From Macrophomina tecta (lineage: Eukaryota > Ascomycota > Dothideomycetes > Botryosphaeriales > Botryosphaeriaceae): a stretch of 64,000 nucleotides of DNA. The position numbers and the translations under genes are program-made. Shown here piece by piece: positions 24,275-34,795 of this stretch (the first letter of the stretch is position 1; the number at the start of each line of letters is the position of its first letter). The notes beneath the pieces were generated by a model. That model saw only the letters and a program-made list of their open reading frames with translations. It was not told the DNA's origin and searched no databases. Where the stretch lies: assembly GCA_024180945.1 (NCBI GenBank), contig JAKSGN010000007.1, positions 4,216,001 through 4,280,000 on the forward strand, in the 5' to 3' direction.

Positions 24275-25513
24275 TCACGACGAACTTAGGCGCTCTATCA
24301 TCTCCTCCATCTCGCGCATGGTTTCCACAGGGTCTTCGTACGGAGGCCAGAGCAACGGCAGACCATTTGGCTTCTTCTCATGCCTGATGGCCTCGTTCGG
24401 CTTGCTGTTGTAAAGCTTGATAAAGTTGCGCCAGTGAAGGCAGAACATCGGGGGTGAAGCATGCTGCAAAGCGAAGTCCCTGCTCATTGGCTTCTCCTCG
24501 GGCTTCGAATACAGGGCATAACCCATCAAGCTCTCCATATTGAAGGTGCAGAAGGAAGTGAGCGCATCCACGTGCAGGCGGTGCAGGGGCATCTTGTCCC
24601 GCCGAACGACGAGCACGCTGCCAATGCCGCCCATCCACGACCTGGGAACCTTGCCCCAAGAGCGTCCAGAGGCTTTGTTGTCGCTCGTGCTCAAGTGCAA
24701 AGACGATGCGGGCAGGTTATAGCCAGGCGGGAGGCCGCCGAACGGGGCCAGGTCCTTCGCATGCTTCCAGGCGGCGCTGTGCGGCTCTCTCCTCGTCAGG
24801 ATCGGGATCTCCAGGCGATCGGCAATGTCGGAAGTGTCGTGGCTGCTGAAGATGGGGTGTGTGAGAGGGACTTCAACGGGCTCGAATCTGCACCGGCCAT
24901 GGCACTTCAGGTCGCCCAGACAGTTGATGCGGACGCCTTTCACGTCGGTGGTGATCCTGTAGCTGTAGCTGCGCAGGTAGACGACAATATGGTGGAAGTC
25001 TGTCATGGTGACGTCCCGCTTCGGTTTGACGAAGCCGACTACCGGGCCCTTCCATTCTTTGTGCTTCATGCCGGGCTGCTGCACGAGAGGTAGGATGGAC
25101 TGGCTGAGCTTTGATCCATCGATCCTGAACAGGTCACGGTGAACAAGCAAGAGAATGTCCGGTAGCTTTCGGTCCAGAGCGGAGTCCATTGCGATGCTCT
25201 GATAACCAGGGAGGTGTGCCCTGCCGATGATCGCTGTAACCGCATTCGTGTGAGCATCTGCGTCTTGGTTATTGCAAGGCAGCCACATCAGCTCGGGCTT
25301 CGGCTCGTCTTGCGGGAAGAAAATGCTGAGGCTATGGTCGGAGCTGGGACGGGTGGTGAAGTCGAACGTCGAATAAGCCTTGCACAGAACTTTATGCACA
25401 GGCCATGCAGCCTTCTGGCATTTGGGTGAGCAGTACTTGGTAGAGTAGCAGCGGCTGCATGTGTGCTTGCCGGGGTTGGGGCACACGAGGCACAGACTCG
25501 ACGGGTCGGCCAT
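24275..25513 (-). CDS. MYND-type zinc-finger protein, paralogue 1
   Basis: Single-exon gene of 412 residues. Residues 8-44 form a textbook MYND finger (C8-x2-C11-x7-C19-x2-C22-x5-C28-x3-C32-x7-H40-x3-C44), a protein-interaction zinc module. The rest has no catalytic motif I know; it contains recurring signatures shared with the next gene, such as FDFTTRPSSDHSL, FFPQDEPKPELMWLP, KGVRINCLGD, EIPILTRRE and GSVLVVRRDK. The start MADPSS is chosen because the neighbouring paralogue also begins MAD directly before its finger; an upstream in-frame extension has no match there. It lies in tandem with paralogue 2 (588 bp between them), same strand, which points to local duplication followed by strong divergence. 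Function unknown; a SET-type methyltransferase is excluded, as no SET motif is visible. Confidence 0.85.
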   Translation of the reverse strand: MADPSSLCLVCPNPGKHTCSRCYSTKYCSPKCQKAAWPVHKVLCKAYSTFDFTTRPSSDHSLSIFFPQDEPKPELMWLPCNNQDADAHTNAVTAIIGRAHLPGYQSIAMDSALDRKLPDILLLVHRDLFRIDGSKLSQSILPLVQQPGMKHKEWKGPVVGFVKPKRDVTMTDFHHIVVYLRSYSYRITTDVKGVRINCLGDLKCHGRCRFEPVEVPLTHPIFSSHDTSDIADRLEIPILTRREPHSAAWKHAKDLAPFGGLPPGYNLPASSLHLSTSDNKASGRSWGKVPRSWMGGIGSVLVVRRDKMPLHRLHVDALTSFCTFNMESLMGYALYSKPEEKPMSRDFALQHASPPMFCLHWRNFIKLYNSKPNEAIRHEKKPNGLPLLWPPYEDPVETMREMEEMIERLSSS

Positions 25514-26101
25514 GGTGTCGTACGTCGCGGGCACCGCGGATCCGTCTGTTGGGCAGAGACGGTGGAGGAGGAAGGTCCTGGCACAGCAGGTGTTATAAAC
25601 TGCAACGTGAGCGGCGCTAAGCCCAATTTCGACAGTGGTGACTGTCCAAATAGAATCCAACTGCGAAAGTGACTACTACTGTCTGGCAGTGAATCATGGG
25701 TAAATAAGTCCGGTGCACTCGTCTGCATAAATTTCATACTTCAGCCAATGCCCTCCTTTTTTTTTTTAAAAAAAAAAAAAAAATGGATGAATAAAAGACC
25801 AAATATCACCCATTCAGATATTCTCACGAAATGTAGTAACTCAAGCTCGGAAAGGCAGGTTTCATTCTGTCTACCACTGCCTGCCCCATTCATCACAATA
25901 CACCAAAGGTATTCTGCTTAGGCGATGATAGCCATGTCTGCTATTTGAATACCCAGAAGAAACGCTGTTTGGTACTCCGAATAGTCCTCCTTTTTGTTTT
26001 GCCTGTGCGCCTTGAAGCGGACTCCAATTGCATTTAACCCTGGCAGCTCCAATACCAACTTCTTGATCTACCGTCTATCGTTGCTTTCTGATCCGAATCT
26101 T
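25514..26101. other. spacer between the two MYND paralogues
   Basis: Holds the upstream region of paralogue 1 and the 3' side of paralogue 2. The segment near 25605 (gcggcgctaagccca, plus strand) recurs near 28205 (gcgacgctaagccca) upstream of the dead third copy, so the duplicated unit included upstream DNA. A T11A16 tract lies at 25757-25783. Confidence 0.5.
25757..25783. repeat. T11-A16 tract
   Basis: Eleven T followed directly by sixteen A; self-complementary and able to form a perfect AT hairpin. Confidence 0.9.
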
Positions 26102-27412
26102 TCAACCGCGTCCACACCGAGATCTGGCTAGCTGCTTTGCACGAGCTTCCCTCGCAAGCCTGTATCCGTCCCGTCTATCTTTTTCGCCATCGGCATACGG
26201 CGACATGATCAAGGGTCCCCGCTCAAGGCTTTGCGGTGACCAGAACGTATAGCCAACCATGTCACTATGGCCGTTACGCGTCTCGATGAACAAGTTCCAA
26301 TATTCAGTGAACAGTTTCCTCGATACGACAGCCATTGCGAGATCCCGGCTGATCGGGTTCGCATGCGTGAACCAAGGCATGTCCATGCGCCAGAAAGGAC
26401 AGACCACATCAAAGCAGAATTTGTAAAGGGCGAGCACGTGGAGTATATTAAGCTCCTTTTTATCTTTACGGGCGACCAGTACACTTCCGACCTCTCCAAC
26501 CCATCTTTTTGGCCAACTGCCCCACTCACGGCCAGTCGACGTGTCCTCGTTGGCGCTCAGGTGCAGGACGGTGGCGATATCGTTTCGATAGGGAGGGTTG
26601 CCGTCAAATCGCGTGAAGTCTCGTGCATCCTTCCAGGCCGAGGCGAACTCCTCCTTCATCGTGAGGAGTGGTATCCCAAGGCGCTCTGGAATTTCCGGAG
26701 ATCCGTGGTGCTGGCCCTGAAAGATGGCGTGATTCACCGGGATCTTGACACCGTCCCAGGTCCACCTGCGGTAGCACTTCTGATCTCCAATACAGTTGAT
26801 CCTCACTGCCTTCACTGCATCGGTGACCTCAGGATTGATCCTGTTGAACAAGCGGAGGAAGTCGATTATATGCCTGAAGCCGGAGGGGTCGAGGTCTCGC
26901 GCATGGGTCGGTGCAACGTAGCGGCCTCGCACACTGTATGCAACCAGAGGGCCGTGCCAGGGGTACAGAACCATGCCAGGCTCCCACAGCAAAGCTGCGA
27001 GCGAGCGATTGCGCCGCAAACCGTCGTAGTCATCTCGATACGTTAGGATGATGGAATTGGGGAGGTAACGCTGCAGTTGCTTGCTGAAGTCGAGCTCGAA
27101 TGATTGGCTGGTGGGAATGTCCGCATGGCTTGGGTGGTCGCAGCTGTGGTACACTGGGACGCTCGCTGGAGAGACAGGACAATGAATCCAGAGCAGTTCG
27201 GGCTTGAATTTATCGGGTGCGAACATGAGGCCGAGAACATGCTCGGGGCTGGGACGGCCGGTAAAGTCGAAGCCGGCGAATGCCTCGCAGAGAACTTTGT
27301 GGACCGGCCAATCTTTCGTCTGACATTCCTTTAAGCAGTACTTAATAGAACGGCAACGACCGCAGAACTTGGTGCCGGGATCGTTGCACATGGGGCAGAG
27401 GCCGTCAGCCAT
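26102..27412 (-). CDS. MYND-type zinc-finger protein, paralogue 2
   Basis: Single-exon gene of 436 residues. Residues 6-42 form a complete MYND finger (C6, C9, C17, C20, C26, C30, H38, C42) with the same spacing as paralogue 1. Shared blocks follow in the same order: FDFTGRPSPEHVLGLMFAPD, PELLWIHC, VKAVRINCIGDQKCYRRW, IPLLTMKEEFASAWKDARDF, GSVLVARKDKKELNILH and PISRDLAMAVVS. Identity to paralogue 1 is low outside these blocks, so the duplication is old or the family evolves fast. The C-terminal tail is rich in Arg and Lys. No enzyme motif, signal peptide or membrane segment is seen; an intracellular adaptor or DNA/RNA-associated role can only be guessed. Confidence 0.87.
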   Translation of the reverse strand: MADGLCPMCNDPGTKFCGRCRSIKYCLKECQTKDWPVHKVLCEAFAGFDFTGRPSPEHVLGLMFAPDKFKPELLWIHCPVSPASVPVYHSCDHPSHADIPTSQSFELDFSKQLQRYLPNSIILTYRDDYDGLRRNRSLAALLWEPGMVLYPWHGPLVAYSVRGRYVAPTHARDLDPSGFRHIIDFLRLFNRINPEVTDAVKAVRINCIGDQKCYRRWTWDGVKIPVNHAIFQGQHHGSPEIPERLGIPLLTMKEEFASAWKDARDFTRFDGNPPYRNDIATVLHLSANEDTSTGREWGSWPKRWVGEVGSVLVARKDKKELNILHVLALYKFCFDVVCPFWRMDMPWFTHANPISRDLAMAVVSRKLFTEYWNLFIETRNGHSDMVGYTFWSPQSLERGPLIMSPYADGEKDRRDGYRLAREARAKQLARSRCGRG

Positions 27413-27782
27413 AGCGTCAAAGGCGAGGCGGACGTAAAATATGCCAATAGATGGGCAGAAGTGGTTGAGTTGAAAAGTCTCTGGGGCAGCAAGCGGCCGA
27501 AAGATAGAAGCTGCAGGTAGGCGACACTAGTTGGTGGTCAATGTCTGGGAAGTCGCCATCCTGTGCGGACGCGCGGACGGCTACCACATAATTTAGTACA
27601 CTACAGGCCAGCAGGTGAGCTGAAGTAGTTGCCTTGCCTTCCCGATATGCCGCGTGTGACGTACGACAGTGTCTGTTTTGGGGTAATTTCTTTCACCTTA
27701 AAATGTCATTTCGGGCGATGAATCTTAGCTTAATCGACGTGCAAGAACGATACGTTCACCACTAGTTACTATTAGCTATGGG

Positions 27783-28172
27783 CTAAAAGGGTTCTTGAGA
27801 TACCTTTCGGCCGAGGGTATGCTTACTGTCTTCGAGGCCAATGCTCAGGGCTTCAGTGCGGAGCAGCCAGGGGAGGCCAGACTTGGGCTCGTCGGCCGGA
27901 AAGACGGATGGCCAGTAAATGGCTCGTGCTGAGGCGGCTATCGGAATTGAAGTTGCTTACTTCTGGTAGAAGGGTTTGCGCATTCGCCAATCTGCCTTCT
28001 GGCACTCCGTTGAGCAGTGCTGGACAGTGTCGCAGCGAGAGCAGGTTCGCAAGCCTCCCGGCCTATCGCACACCAAGCGAAGGCTGCTCGAATCGGTCGT
28101 TTGTGTAGGTGAGCTGGACCAGTTGTGACAAAGACACCGCGGTAGGTGGTGGGAGGGGGAAGACCCTGGCAA
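27783..28172 (-). pseudogene. dead third MYND paralogue, N-terminal part
   Basis: On the minus strand from about 28108 the frame reads TTDSSSLRLVC ... CSRCDTVQHCSTECQKADW, which follows MADPSSLCLVC ... of paralogue 1. The start codon position reads ACG. Three of eight zinc ligands are gone: the first Cys is Arg, the His is Arg and the last Cys is Tyr. A TAA at 27959-27957 follows. Past it the same frame continues without any length change to FPADEPKSGLPWL, which lines up with FPQDEPKPELMWL, and ends at TAG 27785-27783. Everything C-terminal of that is missing. The gap-free alignment with point lesions indicates decay by substitution. The 28172 end is the limit of the open frame, not a start. 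Confidence 0.8.
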
Positions 28173-28737
28173 TGAAATAGTAACATATATGTCAGAGTAC
28201 GCGACGCTAAGCCCAAAGCAGGTGGATAACGAGAGTCAGGCATGGAAGTCACCCGACTAAAGTGTTTGGGAAATTGTGTAGCAATTGGTAGAAGAAAGCA
28301 GAAGCTGCTGCGGTGGTTGGAAGACCCGCTGGTAGTAGACAGCACCAAGATCTTCCAGCACCGCGAGTGGCTAAGGCTGCTGGACGCGTTTGCCCTTCCA
28401 ATGCTGCAGCTGAAACATTGTGCGTCGTCTGGTATGCTAATCAACTCTGTTCACTGTCTTCATCTGCGCGATCACTATTCAAAGGGAAAACTCTAGTCGT
28501 ACGAGTGCTTCGGCCTCGGCAATTACCATTAAGTGTCTACGTCCTTTATCGGATAGTGTCAAAGGGGGGCAAAAGCAACAGAAATAACAGAACTCGTCGC
28601 GCGCTTCAAATACTAGTACATACAAAGATCGCAATTATGCAACACGCTTCGCTCATTCGTATCATACAAACGGCTTTGCCAACATTGGGTATCAATCAAG
28701 AAGTAATCAAAAAGCGAGTAGACCTATCCGGGCCCCA
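28173..28737. other. intergenic, no gene recognised
   Basis: Short frames only. The part near 28205 resembles the upstream region of MYND paralogue 1. Confidence 0.5.
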
Positions 28738-30553
28738 TCACAACGGCCAACCACCTTTCTCCGGGTGCGCCGCCTCGAACGCGGCGTAAGCGCCAGGGTG
28801 CGTGAAGGAGACGATGTCATCTTGCGCCGACGGCCGGGCGGGCGACATCTGCATAGAGTCCCAGGCGGGGCTGAAGTCAAAATCGACGACAAACGGGCCC
28901 GAGGCGAGCTGCTCGTCGATGGCCTGGCTGAGCAGCTCGAACTCCTTGGAGGCGCGCTGGGTACCCATAGCCGCGTTGTACGCTGCCGGCGGCTCAGGCA
29001 TTGAGACGACGGAGAAGGTGTTCCGGGTAGGATCATGGGGGTGGTGCTGCTGCTGTTGGAAGCCTTGCTGGGCGACGACGGGCGTCGAGTGCGGGCGCTG
29101 CTCCGACATCTGCGGAGTGGGCTGGAGATACATACTCTCGGACATGGGGCTCGGTTCTTCCATCTGCTCGTGTTTGGGGACGCCCAGAGTGGATGGCTCG
29201 TCTGCCGTCGTTGTCTCCTGGGTGTGTGCGAGATCGTAGGCGTTGCGCGCAATCTCCTTGACCTTGTCGTGCACCATGCCGTTTTGCTCCATCGAGCGGA
29301 CCAAGTCGCGAGCCTCGCGCTTGTCCCACTCAAAGGCGGGCCACGCCGTCCGGTCCATGCCGTGCTCCTTGCTCATCAGCCTCTCCCAGGCGATGGCCAG
29401 CTCGGACTGGAGGAGCAGGCTCTTGACAACGTTGGTGAAGCACCAGTCGCTCTTGGTCGCGCCAGTCTCGTAGTGGCGGGCGACGTGGTCACAGCGCTCG
29501 CTCCAGCTGCGGCACAGCGAGACGCAGAAGCCGCAGCCGTAGGCCTTCTTGTTGTGCACCCGCAGCATCGACTTCTCGGCACACGTCTTGGAGCGCACCG
29601 GCTTGCCCTCCTTGCCTTCGATGACGGGCTGCATGGAGCAGCGCTCGGTGACGTTCAAAGAGCGCTCGGCGTCCTTCTTGAGACCGCAGGTGGTGCAGCC
29701 GTGGGACTCGTAGTGGTGCTTGCGGTACTTCTTCTCCGCAAAGAAGCTGCGGTAGCAGTCCGGGCAGGTCCAGCGGCGGGGCTGCTCGTGCAGCTCCTCT
29801 TCGTGGGTCAGCCAATAGGCGCGGTGCTTGAAAGTTTGATCGCAGAAAGTGCACGAGTAGTTCTTGGATGATTGGGCGGCCACGTGAGGGGTCAAGGATT
29901 GGCCGGTCTTGATGGGGACAGGGGGAAGAGGCTTCTCGTGGGTCACGGAGTCATGGCGGACAGAGCGTGATTTGCTGAGGGAAGAAGCTTGCGAAGAAGC
30001 TTCTGACCGGTCAGACTTGGTCGATGGGCGGCGGAGCTCCATGTGAGATTTGCTCCGGGCCAAGCGGGCGGAGTCGGCAGTGGAGGTGGTCCTGAGGGAG
30101 CTGTTGGAAGGCTTGCTGAAAAGACTGAACATGGCGGAGGAGGCAACGGAAGACCGGTTGTCGGAGCACAGGCTAGGAACGGCTGACGTGCGGCGGCTCG
30201 ATTCGGCAGAGACGCTCGCACCGGATCCGATGCCTGCTGTTCACGGGTCAATGGCTGGAGCACAGACGAGCGGAGGTGCTCGGCTTACCGTAGAAGCGAG
30301 CACTGCGGAGAAGCTCGAAGATCAACTTGTCGTCGATGTGTTTGATGGCGTCAATGTGCTGGAAGATCTCGGGAGTGATGGGGGATTCCTCCTGGAGCAT
30401 GGCGGCGGGAGTGGAGGCGGTGGAGAGAGCGGCGGTGGAAGCTTTTGAAGAGACAGTGGCGTGCTTGGGCCGGCTGGAGCCAGAGAGAGTGCGCTTGGTG
30501 CCCTGCTGGGCGGGGACGAGGATGTCGTCGGACATTGACATTACGGCCTCCAT
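28738..30553 (-). CDS. C2H2 zinc-finger transcription factor
   Basis: Predicted nuclear regulator of 586 residues from exons 30553-30289 and 30233-28738; the 55-bp intron has donor GTAAGC and a double acceptor (ACAGCAG), so a one-residue alternative is possible. Two C2H2 fingers lie in the middle: CTFCDQTFKHRAYWLTHEEE (C216, C219, H232, H237) and CPDCYRSFFAEKKYRKHHYE (C245, C248, H261 or H262, H266). A Cys/His-rich block follows (GCTTCG, GCGFCVSLC, CDHVARHYETG), a layout common in Pezizomycotina C2H2 proteins of unknown target. The N-terminus is Ser/Thr-rich with an acidic helix (EIFQHIDAIKHIDDKLIFEL). The C-terminus is Gln/His/Pro-rich, suggesting an activation region. It lies about 1 kb downstream of the hydantoinase gene, on the same strand; a regulatory link to the ureide module is possible but only by proximity. 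Confidence 0.85.
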
Positions 30554-31558
30554 TTGCGTGGGACGATGCTGAGCCAGCAGCGGATGAAGGAAAAGTCGTT
30601 AAGCGTAAATATTAGAACGGAATGGGGAAGGCAGTCGCGGCGGAGGCAGGGAGGAGGGCGGCCGATATTAATGACACAATAGGCTCGGGCGCGAAGGGGT
30701 TTGGCTTTTCTTAGCTGGGAGCGAGTCGCGACGGCGCTCAGCTGCTCGCTTCAGCGTTTCAGACGCCGTTTCGTTTCTTATGCACGCGCGCCATCCCTGC
30801 GCAAATCTGACAGCCGCGTCGCCCAATCACGAGCGGCGCGGGCGCGCCGGCGCGCAAGGCTGAAACGCGCGCGCGTTGCTTTGCACGCCGGCGGCAGCAC
30901 CGTTGCGGCCAGATCGGGTGGCGTGAAACGGCTAGCGCGCAGCGTCTGCGTGCCGGCCGCCGTCGATCGCGGGGAGGGCGTTCGCAGCTGGAGCCGGTGC
31001 TTGCTCAGCTGCGCCCTGCCATTGGCGCCGTGCTGTGCGTTTGATCGCCGTCGACGCGAACTACTCTTTCTGCGACGCTGCGGTCGAGCTCGCGCGCGCA
31101 ATAACGCCGCCCCGAGAGCCGCGCAGAAGAAAGCAGTCGCGCGGGCCGGGGCAGCGTGGCCGCCTGCGCGCCTGCCCGCCACGGCAGCTACGCGACGGCC
31201 GTGAAACGCGGGTGCCCCAAAGAGGCAAGCACGTCTCAGCGTTGAGTCCTCGCCCGCCCGCATCGTCGCTCGCCACCGACTGCCTCCTCGCCGGGCAGAT
31301 CCCACCACCAGCCCGCCGTGAAAGCCGCGCGGAAGCCCTTGTTCGACCTCGTCCGCCCCCGGCTTCCGCTACTTCTCCGACTGGCCCCCGGCCTGCACCG
31401 CGAACACCGAGGCTCGCTGCAAGCCAACGCGCTGGTCACGACATCACTCGAGCGCTTGAAACACCACAGCCGCAAGGCCGCGAAGGCTGCCCTCGTCGGT
31501 ACACGTCCTCTGACAATGGCTGCAGTGTATTCGTTTCCACCTCGCCCTTGCTGGCTGC
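30554..31558. other. GC-rich intergenic region
   Basis: Lies between the C2H2 gene start and the hydantoinase stop. The frames present (up to 176 codons, Arg/Ala-rich, on both strands) look compositional. No motif, repeat or RNA gene seen. Confidence 0.55.
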
Positions 31559-34500
31559 TCATTGGCGCGGCATGTACTCTGCAATGACGCTCTTCGGCTC
31601 GACATACTCGCCCAGAGCCTTATACTCCAGCTCGTATCCGAATGCTTTAGGCCCTCCAATTTTGAGCCCCATCTCAGTCGACGTCCACTGCGGGCTGGCC
31701 GTGATGCCAAGCACCGTGACCCGGAGTCCGTACCTGAACTCGGGAACCCCCAGCGCCCGTCCGGAGCCCGTGTCCAGCACCGCGATCAGGTCCGGCACCG
31801 TGCACACCATGCGCTTCTCGCCTGCTTCCGTCGTATGTTCTGCGTAGAGGTTCTCGTTCTTAAAGGAAATCTTGAGCCTCCCGCCGCTTGCCAGAGCCGG
31901 CATGGCCTCCTTGGCCCCCTCGTCCTCCTCGTCCGCCGGCACGCTCGCTATCGTGATTTCTCCGTACGAGTGGCCCTTGAACAGCCGCCGCTCCACTGCG
32001 ACGATCTTACCGCGGAACAGGATGCGAGCCGTCGACTCTCCGCCAACCTCGTGCACGATCGACTCGCACACCTTCGCCAGCGTGTTGCTGGCTTCGCTGC
32101 GCGCAATGCACCTCCCGAGGCGCCACGCGAGCGAGTATGTGTTGATCACGCTTACCCGCCGCACTGGAAAGGTCAGTACGTCATCAGCCTGCCGGGCCCA
32201 TCAAGCATACCTATAGACGCAGTCGTCGGTGCGCCCGCCTTTCCGACGCGGGACCCCATCTCACTGCAGGACGCCCGGAGAGCCCGGTCGACGATCTCGT
32301 CGGTCGAGGCCCTTGTCATGATGATGGTCTTACCGTCGCCAGAGTCTATTGCGCAAGGGATAAGTGATCCAGGCTTATGCACCGCAATTGTCGTCTGCCA
32401 ATATGTCGGGTAGGCCCGACCCATGAAATCGGCATCTGGATCCGTCAGTAATACGTCGATCATACTATACATGTCAGAAAGCTCTTACCGATAGTTGGCC
32501 TGTTGAAGTACTTTGAACTGCCCACTAGGAGAGGTTCTAGCCCGTTCGCGCCTCCAATCTCCAGGCCGATTACCGCGTCGAACGAGTCGTGTTTCAGGTA
32601 CTCCATCAGCGCCTTGAACGCATCGACAGTCTCAGTGGCATTCAGTCGCTCTACCGACACCGCAGGTGATCCCATGTGTCCCCCCCAGTACACACATGCG
32701 TCATCTGGCAGCACGCCCGCATCAATAATCTTAAGCGTGTATCCTTCTCGTAGCTGATCCCTCAGCTGAATCCGCGTGGCAGCCGGAGACCCGCCACCTG
32801 CGCAGCCCAGGACGTAGCAGCCTTCTGCAAGCCAATTGACATCTGTCTCGGAGAGGGTCCACTCGGCGATACCAGTCTCGGGGTTTATCGAGATATTGGG
32901 CTTGTAGGTGAATGGATCGACAAAGGCCTCTTCTAAGACCTTCTCGCTGTAGTCTTTCCCCGTCTCCGCCTCTTCCTCTCCGAGGTCTTCCTTTTCTTCC
33001 AAGGCTGCCGGCTGCCGTGCGATATCTAGCTCGCCGACAGCTTTGACTACAGTCCGTAGCTTATTTGCCACGTACGAAATGGGAAGTGAGTCAATCTCGG
33101 TAATCGTGACTGTTTCAGGTATAGCACCAGCTTCTGTCGCTCTTTTGACGGCGAGATCCTTGGCCCGCTGGATGGCTTTCTGTTGCGTCTGGTGCTCTGT
33201 GCTTTGGACCAAATCGACCACTCCTCCGACCTTGCTGACCGCAGCACCGACGGCGCTAAGGCCTGTTAGCAATAAACTTCGTGGTGGGGCGAATATTGAC
33301 TTACTTGGCAACATCATGGAAAGGCGGACATATTATTTTCGATGCGCCCTTCAAGCTCTCTGGAGCAATAACTGACCCTCCGCCAACCAGCAGTACCGGG
33401 AGTGGGTCAGGAGAAGTTTTGCAAAGATCGATGACGCCTTCCAACATCGTTTTGATCCGGTCCTGTGATTTCATTACCAGCTCGGGGCTGACACCACTTA
33501 TCTTTGCAACGTCTCCGATCACCGCCTTGTGCGCGGCAACAGCCACGTCTGTTGCCGTCAACTTGCTACCGCCGAAAACCTTAGCTTCTGTCGTGATGTA
33601 GTGCCCAACGGAATCTGGACCAACGGTGACCTTTCCGTTTGCAGCCTCCCGGACAATAGATCCGCCGCCAAGGCCAATTGAGTGGAGGAAGGGCATGCTA
33701 TAGTTGACCTTCACGCCTGCAACGGTCACAAAGGCGGAGGCCTGCCTCGGGAAGCCAGATTGCAGCAACACACCGGCATCCGAGGTCGTACCTCCGATAT
33801 CAACCACAACCGCGGATGATCCATCTAGAGACTTCCCTGCCAGGTAAGCCGCTCCACGCATGGAATTTGTAGCACCAGACGAGAAAGTCCGGATGGGCAT
33901 ACGAGCCGCCGAAGCGGCATCTATCAGCGTCCCGTCATTCTGTGTGATGTACAATCCGCATTTGAGGTTCAACCTGTTCATTGCCTCTCGGAACCCGCGC
34001 ACGGTGCGGCGGCCGTACTTGAGAATCGATGCATTCAGAATGGCGGCGTTCTCGCGCTCCAGGAATCCGATGTTGCTGACTTCGTGGGAGCACACGACAT
34101 CGATGCCGGGTATCTCGCGCAGCACGATATCACGCACCCGCTTCTCTTGCTGGAACTCCTCATCGATGGGGCTGAAGATGCCAGCGATGACGAGGGCGGA
34201 TATGTTGTGCTTGCGGATCTCGGCACATTCGCGCACCACCTGCGCCTCGTCGATGGGAGACTCTTCGGCGCCGTCGATATGCAATCCGCCGTCGACGTAA
34301 CCTACATAGCTCTTGATCAGCCGCGTCAGCCCCGCCGGGAACTCGCTGAACGGCGGGATCTGGCGGAGGAAGGATTTGGACAGGCGCAACACGCCGACTT
34401 TGCGCAGCCGCCGCGCGTCTTGCTCGACAACGGCGTTGATGAAGTGCGTCGTGCCGATGGCCACGCAGGCGATAGCGTCAAGCGGGATAGATGTCGTAGA

Positions 34501-34795
34501 GAGGATGGTGCCGACTGCGGTCGAGATGCCCGACGTCACGTCGGGCGTTGTGGGCGTCTTGAAGTGTGCGAGGACGCCGCGGGTTGGCGTATCGTGCTGG
34601 GTCGGGTCGAGGGCGACGGCGTCGGTATTGGTTCCTGGTTGGTGTGGTCAGTCTCTGATCATTGTGAGTTGCGATATTGGCCTTTTACACGTGACCCCAA
34701 TCTTTGGAAGCATTGTTTAAGAGTGTCAGATTCTTTCACTTACCTCCGACGTCCACACCTATGCGGATGTTCCTCGTTGGTGTGATGCTGCCCAT
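31559..34795 (-). CDS. hydantoinase/oxoprolinase fused to DUF917 (S-methyl-thiohydantoin desulfurase-like) domain
   Basis: Five exons (minus): 34795-34744, 34634-33305, 33255-32489, 32435-32211, 32163-31559; introns of 109, 49, 53 and 47 bp, all GT-AG, joining in phase to 992 residues. The N-terminal part is the HyuA/oxoprolinase fold with acetate-kinase-like phosphate loops IGVDVGGTNTDAV (12-24) and VDIGGTTSDAG (about 295-305), which supports ATP-dependent opening of a five-membered cyclic amide. From about residue 600 (WLAEGCYVLGCAGGGSPA) it is a DUF917 domain, a family now linked to S-methyl thiohydantoin desulfurase; GDADFMGRAYP-like and SGDGKTIIMT blocks are present. Predicted role: cytosolic hydrolysis of a hydantoin, thiohydantoin or related ureide for nitrogen. 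It is divergent from an NCS1 permease, which fits import of such a ring. Exact substrate unknown; 5-oxoproline is a less likely alternative because HyuB sequence is absent. Confidence 0.88.

Noticed and set aside
26267..27046. 259-codon plus-strand frame opposite MYND paralogue 2
   Set aside because: Antisense shadow; the minus-strand frame has the conserved MYND finger and family blocks.
29035..29871. 278-codon plus-strand frame inside the C2H2 gene
   Set aside because: Antisense shadow of a real exon with zinc fingers; Leu/Val/Ala-rich.
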